Source: Bacteroidaceae bacterium (GTDB lineage Bacteria > Bacteroidota > Bacteroidia > Bacteroidales > Bacteroidaceae). Taken from it: a stretch of 64,000 nucleotides of DNA. The stretch covers positions 62,001 through 126,000 of the forward strand of contig JAFTNZ010000030.1 of NCBI GenBank assembly GCA_017451645.1. Direction: 5' to 3'. This document shows, in pieces, positions 62,215-64,000 of this stretch. The notes under the pieces were generated by a model. It worked only from the letters and a program-made list of their open reading frames with translations, was not told the origin of the DNA and did no database searches. Every line of letters starts with the position of its first letter. Position 1 is the first letter of the stretch. The position numbers and the translations under genes were made by a program.

Positions 62215-62977
62215 CTCTTCTTGAATCTGCTTGCTGTGGGGTAATTGTCCAAGTAATACCGATTGTCACATTCTTAAGTTTGGAGTCTCTGTATGAATCG
62301 TTCCATAAATCGAAATGATTTATATCGGCATAAATACCTATGTTCTGCCACAGACCACGACTTGCAAATTTTACAGCATAGTGACTGACTAAACCATTAT
62401 TCAACTGTTTTTTCTCTTCACCGAGAGGCGAAGTGTATCCTAGTCTCATACTGTAGCGACAACCTGCTTCTACGATAACACGTGAGGCTTGTCCCATATT
62501 TCCAAATGAAAATAGTGCGGTTGCTCCGAATAGCATGCGTTGAGCACGGTGATAATCCATATTGTCATCGTTGTATCCGACTTCAAATTGTTCGACCTTA
62601 TAATGGGCAGAACTATAAAGCCCAAAATTGAAAAATTCAGGCGAATAGGTTTGATAACCCAATTTCAGTCCTACTTGCATGTTATTGAAAAGTTCCCTTG
62701 CCGTTATTCCCATAGGATTCAGAGTCTTTACTTTGAGATTATCTGTATCCGTAGAATATATCCCGTATGCAAATGAGTTCTCAAAGAAAGCATCATTCAA
62801 AATATAATAGTTTGTCAAGCCTGTCAAGATGCTTGATGCCGCTATAGTATAAGGATTACCAGAAGCAATATCACAATTGAAAATCAGATTGTGATTTTTA
62901 ATCCGCTCATACGACTGTGAATAGCTGTTTTGAAAAACAGAAATGCTCACCAATGCAAACAGTATTATTTTTTTCAT
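62207..62977 (-). CDS. Outer-membrane beta-barrel-like protein of unknown function
   Basis: The 256-residue protein has a signal peptide (MKKIILFALVSISVFQNSYS) and alternating amphipathic strands rich in Tyr, Phe and Gly (LKLGYQTYSPEFFNFGLYSSAHYKVEQFEVGY, IVEAGCRYSMRLGYTSPLGE, KNVTIGITWTI), which suggest a small barrel. It overlaps both neighbours (four and eight bases), so the genes are co-translated. No family name can be given. Confidence 0.75.
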   Translation of the reverse strand: MKKIILFALVSISVFQNSYSQSYERIKNHNLIFNCDIASGNPYTIAASSILTGLTNYYILNDAFFENSFAYGIYSTDTDNLKVKTLNPMGITARELFNNMQVGLKLGYQTYSPEFFNFGLYSSAHYKVEQFEVGYNDDNMDYHRAQRMLFGATALFSFGNMGQASRVIVEAGCRYSMRLGYTSPLGEEKKQLNNGLVSHYAVKFASRGLWQNIGIYADINHFDLWNDSYRDSKLKNVTIGITWTITPQQADSRRDE

Positions 62978-63792
62978 CTTGTCAACAATTTATTTAATTC
63001 CCGTTCTTTCTCTTGTTCACTCACTTTTTTATATTCGGAGATTAACCATCCGGAATTTGACATCTTTCGGTCGAAGTGATTTACCCGAAATACATAGGAA
63101 GGAATATTAAAGAAGTGAAATGTAACATAAAGTCGTTTGCTATATTTCAAGCACCCACTTTCCACTAATGCAAAAAAATAACTTAATGCGTCCAAATCAG
63201 AATGATAACTTCTGAAACGGGAAAATTCTTTAGCATGATATTTAAAATCTCCATCCAATTCTGTAAAATCCGCTTCGTGCTGTTCCGGACTTATAACCAA
63301 TCGTGAAACGGTATCGGCTGCATTATACCCCAATTTTTCCAGTCCATTTATGCCTGAAATTGTCCAACACTCCAATTGTTTGGGAGTAATCTCTGGCTGA
63401 AAAACAACACCCAATTCTATCGTTTTTTTTTGAAAGATGAATTCCGTCCTTAATTCAGCATACCATTGGTCACTTTCATATGCCAATCGAATCTTGCTAG
63501 CCTGAACTTCATCATGAATTTGAGTGACTTCTTTGATAAAAGTGCTACTATCAGTCTTTGTTATCAATTGATAATCAAACAATAGTACAAAGTTTTTCCA
63601 CTTCCAAAGAGAATCTTTCCGATTCAGACCAGGGAATGATTCCTCTCCATTGAATCTACACATAAATTCGTCACATGACTTTACATATTCGGCGAACAAG
63701 ACATTGTGATAGTCTTGTCCACCAAATATGGATTGGGCATTGGCATTAATAACCAATAAAATAATTAATGAGAGGCAGGCGATCTTTTTCAT
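62974..63792 (-). CDS. Exported protein of unknown function
   Basis: The 272-residue protein has a signal peptide (MKKIACLSLIILLVINANAQS). The body (FGGQDYHNVLFAEYVKSCDEFMCRFNGEESFPGLNRKDSLWKWKNFVLLFDYQ) is mixed alpha/beta with no motif I know. It is second in the operon, ten bases after the partial gene at the right edge, and overlaps the following gene by four bases. Confidence 0.75.
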   Translation of the reverse strand: MKKIACLSLIILLVINANAQSIFGGQDYHNVLFAEYVKSCDEFMCRFNGEESFPGLNRKDSLWKWKNFVLLFDYQLITKTDSSTFIKEVTQIHDEVQASKIRLAYESDQWYAELRTEFIFQKKTIELGVVFQPEITPKQLECWTISGINGLEKLGYNAADTVSRLVISPEQHEADFTELDGDFKYHAKEFSRFRSYHSDLDALSYFFALVESGCLKYSKRLYVTFHFFNIPSYVFRVNHFDRKMSNSGWLISEYKKVSEQEKERELNKLLTR

Positions 63793-63802
63793 AGATGTAG
63801 TT

Positions 63803-64000
63803 TTACCAATCTGTTTTGATTTTGATATCTCCTAATTGAATAAGCCAATAATCTTTTTCACCATTGGGGGTGTCGATAGTGCGCTTCTCGACATAAATGG
63901 TTACCTGTTTGGCATCTACATCATTAACAACAAGTTTTCCATCTCTAGTAGCTCGAAAAGCTTGTATAAAGTAAGCACTTCCAACGTACTTCCCGTTTCC
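63803..64000 (-). CDS. Partial protein of unknown function (5' end outside window)
   Basis: The minus strand is open from the right edge to the stop at 63803-63805, encoding 65 residues: GNGKYVGSAYFIQAFRATRD, GKLVVNDVDAKQVTIYVEKR, TIDTPNGEKDYWLIQLGDIK and IKTDW. The mix of beta strands is in keeping with the exported neighbours. It is the first visible gene of the operon, and its upstream part is missing. Confidence 0.7.
   Translation of the reverse strand, partial: GNGKYVGSAYFIQAFRATRDGKLVVNDVDAKQVTIYVEKRTIDTPNGEKDYWLIQLGDIKIKTDW

Noticed and set aside
1-64000. CRISPR arrays, tRNA, rRNA genes and prophage
   Set aside because: No regularly spaced repeat series, no cloverleaf with a TTC(A/G)A loop, and no structural phage genes were recognised by eye; a short tRNA could have been missed.

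Overview
The window is a chromosomal segment of a member of the order Bacteroidales, most likely a Bacteroides-type gut organism. The evidence is the family content (serine palmitoyltransferase, TSCPD protein, DUF2582 winged-helix proteins, DUF5683 protein, AMP nucleosidase beside an HSDR_N protein, a GH127-type enzyme) and the promoters. Most transcription units are preceded by the Bacteroidota -33/-7 signature (TTTG, a 19-21 bp spacer, then TAnnTTTGC). No rRNA, tRNA or CRISPR array was seen.

Layout. 1-1.2 kb: end of an XRE regulator and an AT-rich gene-free stretch. 1.2-3.7 kb: holA, AMP nucleosidase and a small PD-(D/E)xK protein. 3.7-10.5 kb: a phosphate module on the minus strand (porin, PstS, PstC, PstA, PstB) with a divergent OmpR-type two-component system. 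10.7-14.7 kb: zinc-ribbon protein, Nif3-like protein, FetAB-type exporter and a DUF2582 protein. 14.8-18.5 kb: a GH127/146-type glycosidase and an rRNA/tRNA methyltransferase. 18.7-21.2 kb: divergent serine palmitoyltransferase and lipid kinase. 21.4-23 kb: a secreted protein preceded by a long structured RNA. 23-34 kb: a long minus-strand run of core genes (TrmN6, an MBOAT/SGNH O-acetylation set, Rel, MltD-like, DUF5683, ParB, ParA). 34-42.5 kb: SurE, LpxB, HAD phosphatase, DUF2148, UvrD/PcrA, a hemerythrin protein with a degenerate LuxR-type regulator, and CorA. 42.5-53 kb: a candidate small RNA, DnaB, PheT, YebC, TSCPD, a lipoprotein, a C_GCAxxG_C_C protein, DUF2582, LepA, a Crp-like regulator and IspE.

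53-61.3 kb is accessory and partly decayed. It holds an AbiE toxin-antitoxin pair with a symmetric divergent promoter/operator, a TolC-family remnant, a frameshifted DUF4832/DUF4874-type gene, a possible GH2 tail, two AAA ATPases and a 5'-truncated MFS gene. Three copies of one ~54-bp palindromic repeat, all in the same orientation, punctuate this stretch. 61.3-64 kb is a tightly packed operon of four exported proteins of unknown function.

The most interesting non-coding signals are the ~240-nt rod-shaped RNA at 22.7-22.9 kb, the ~155-nt candidate sRNA at 42.74-42.9 kb, the mirror-image promoter of the AbiE operon, the direct repeats that bracket decayed genes, and several palindromes in leaders of winged-helix or ATPase genes. 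Gene starts were often moved downstream of the first possible start because the promoter lies inside the longer frame.
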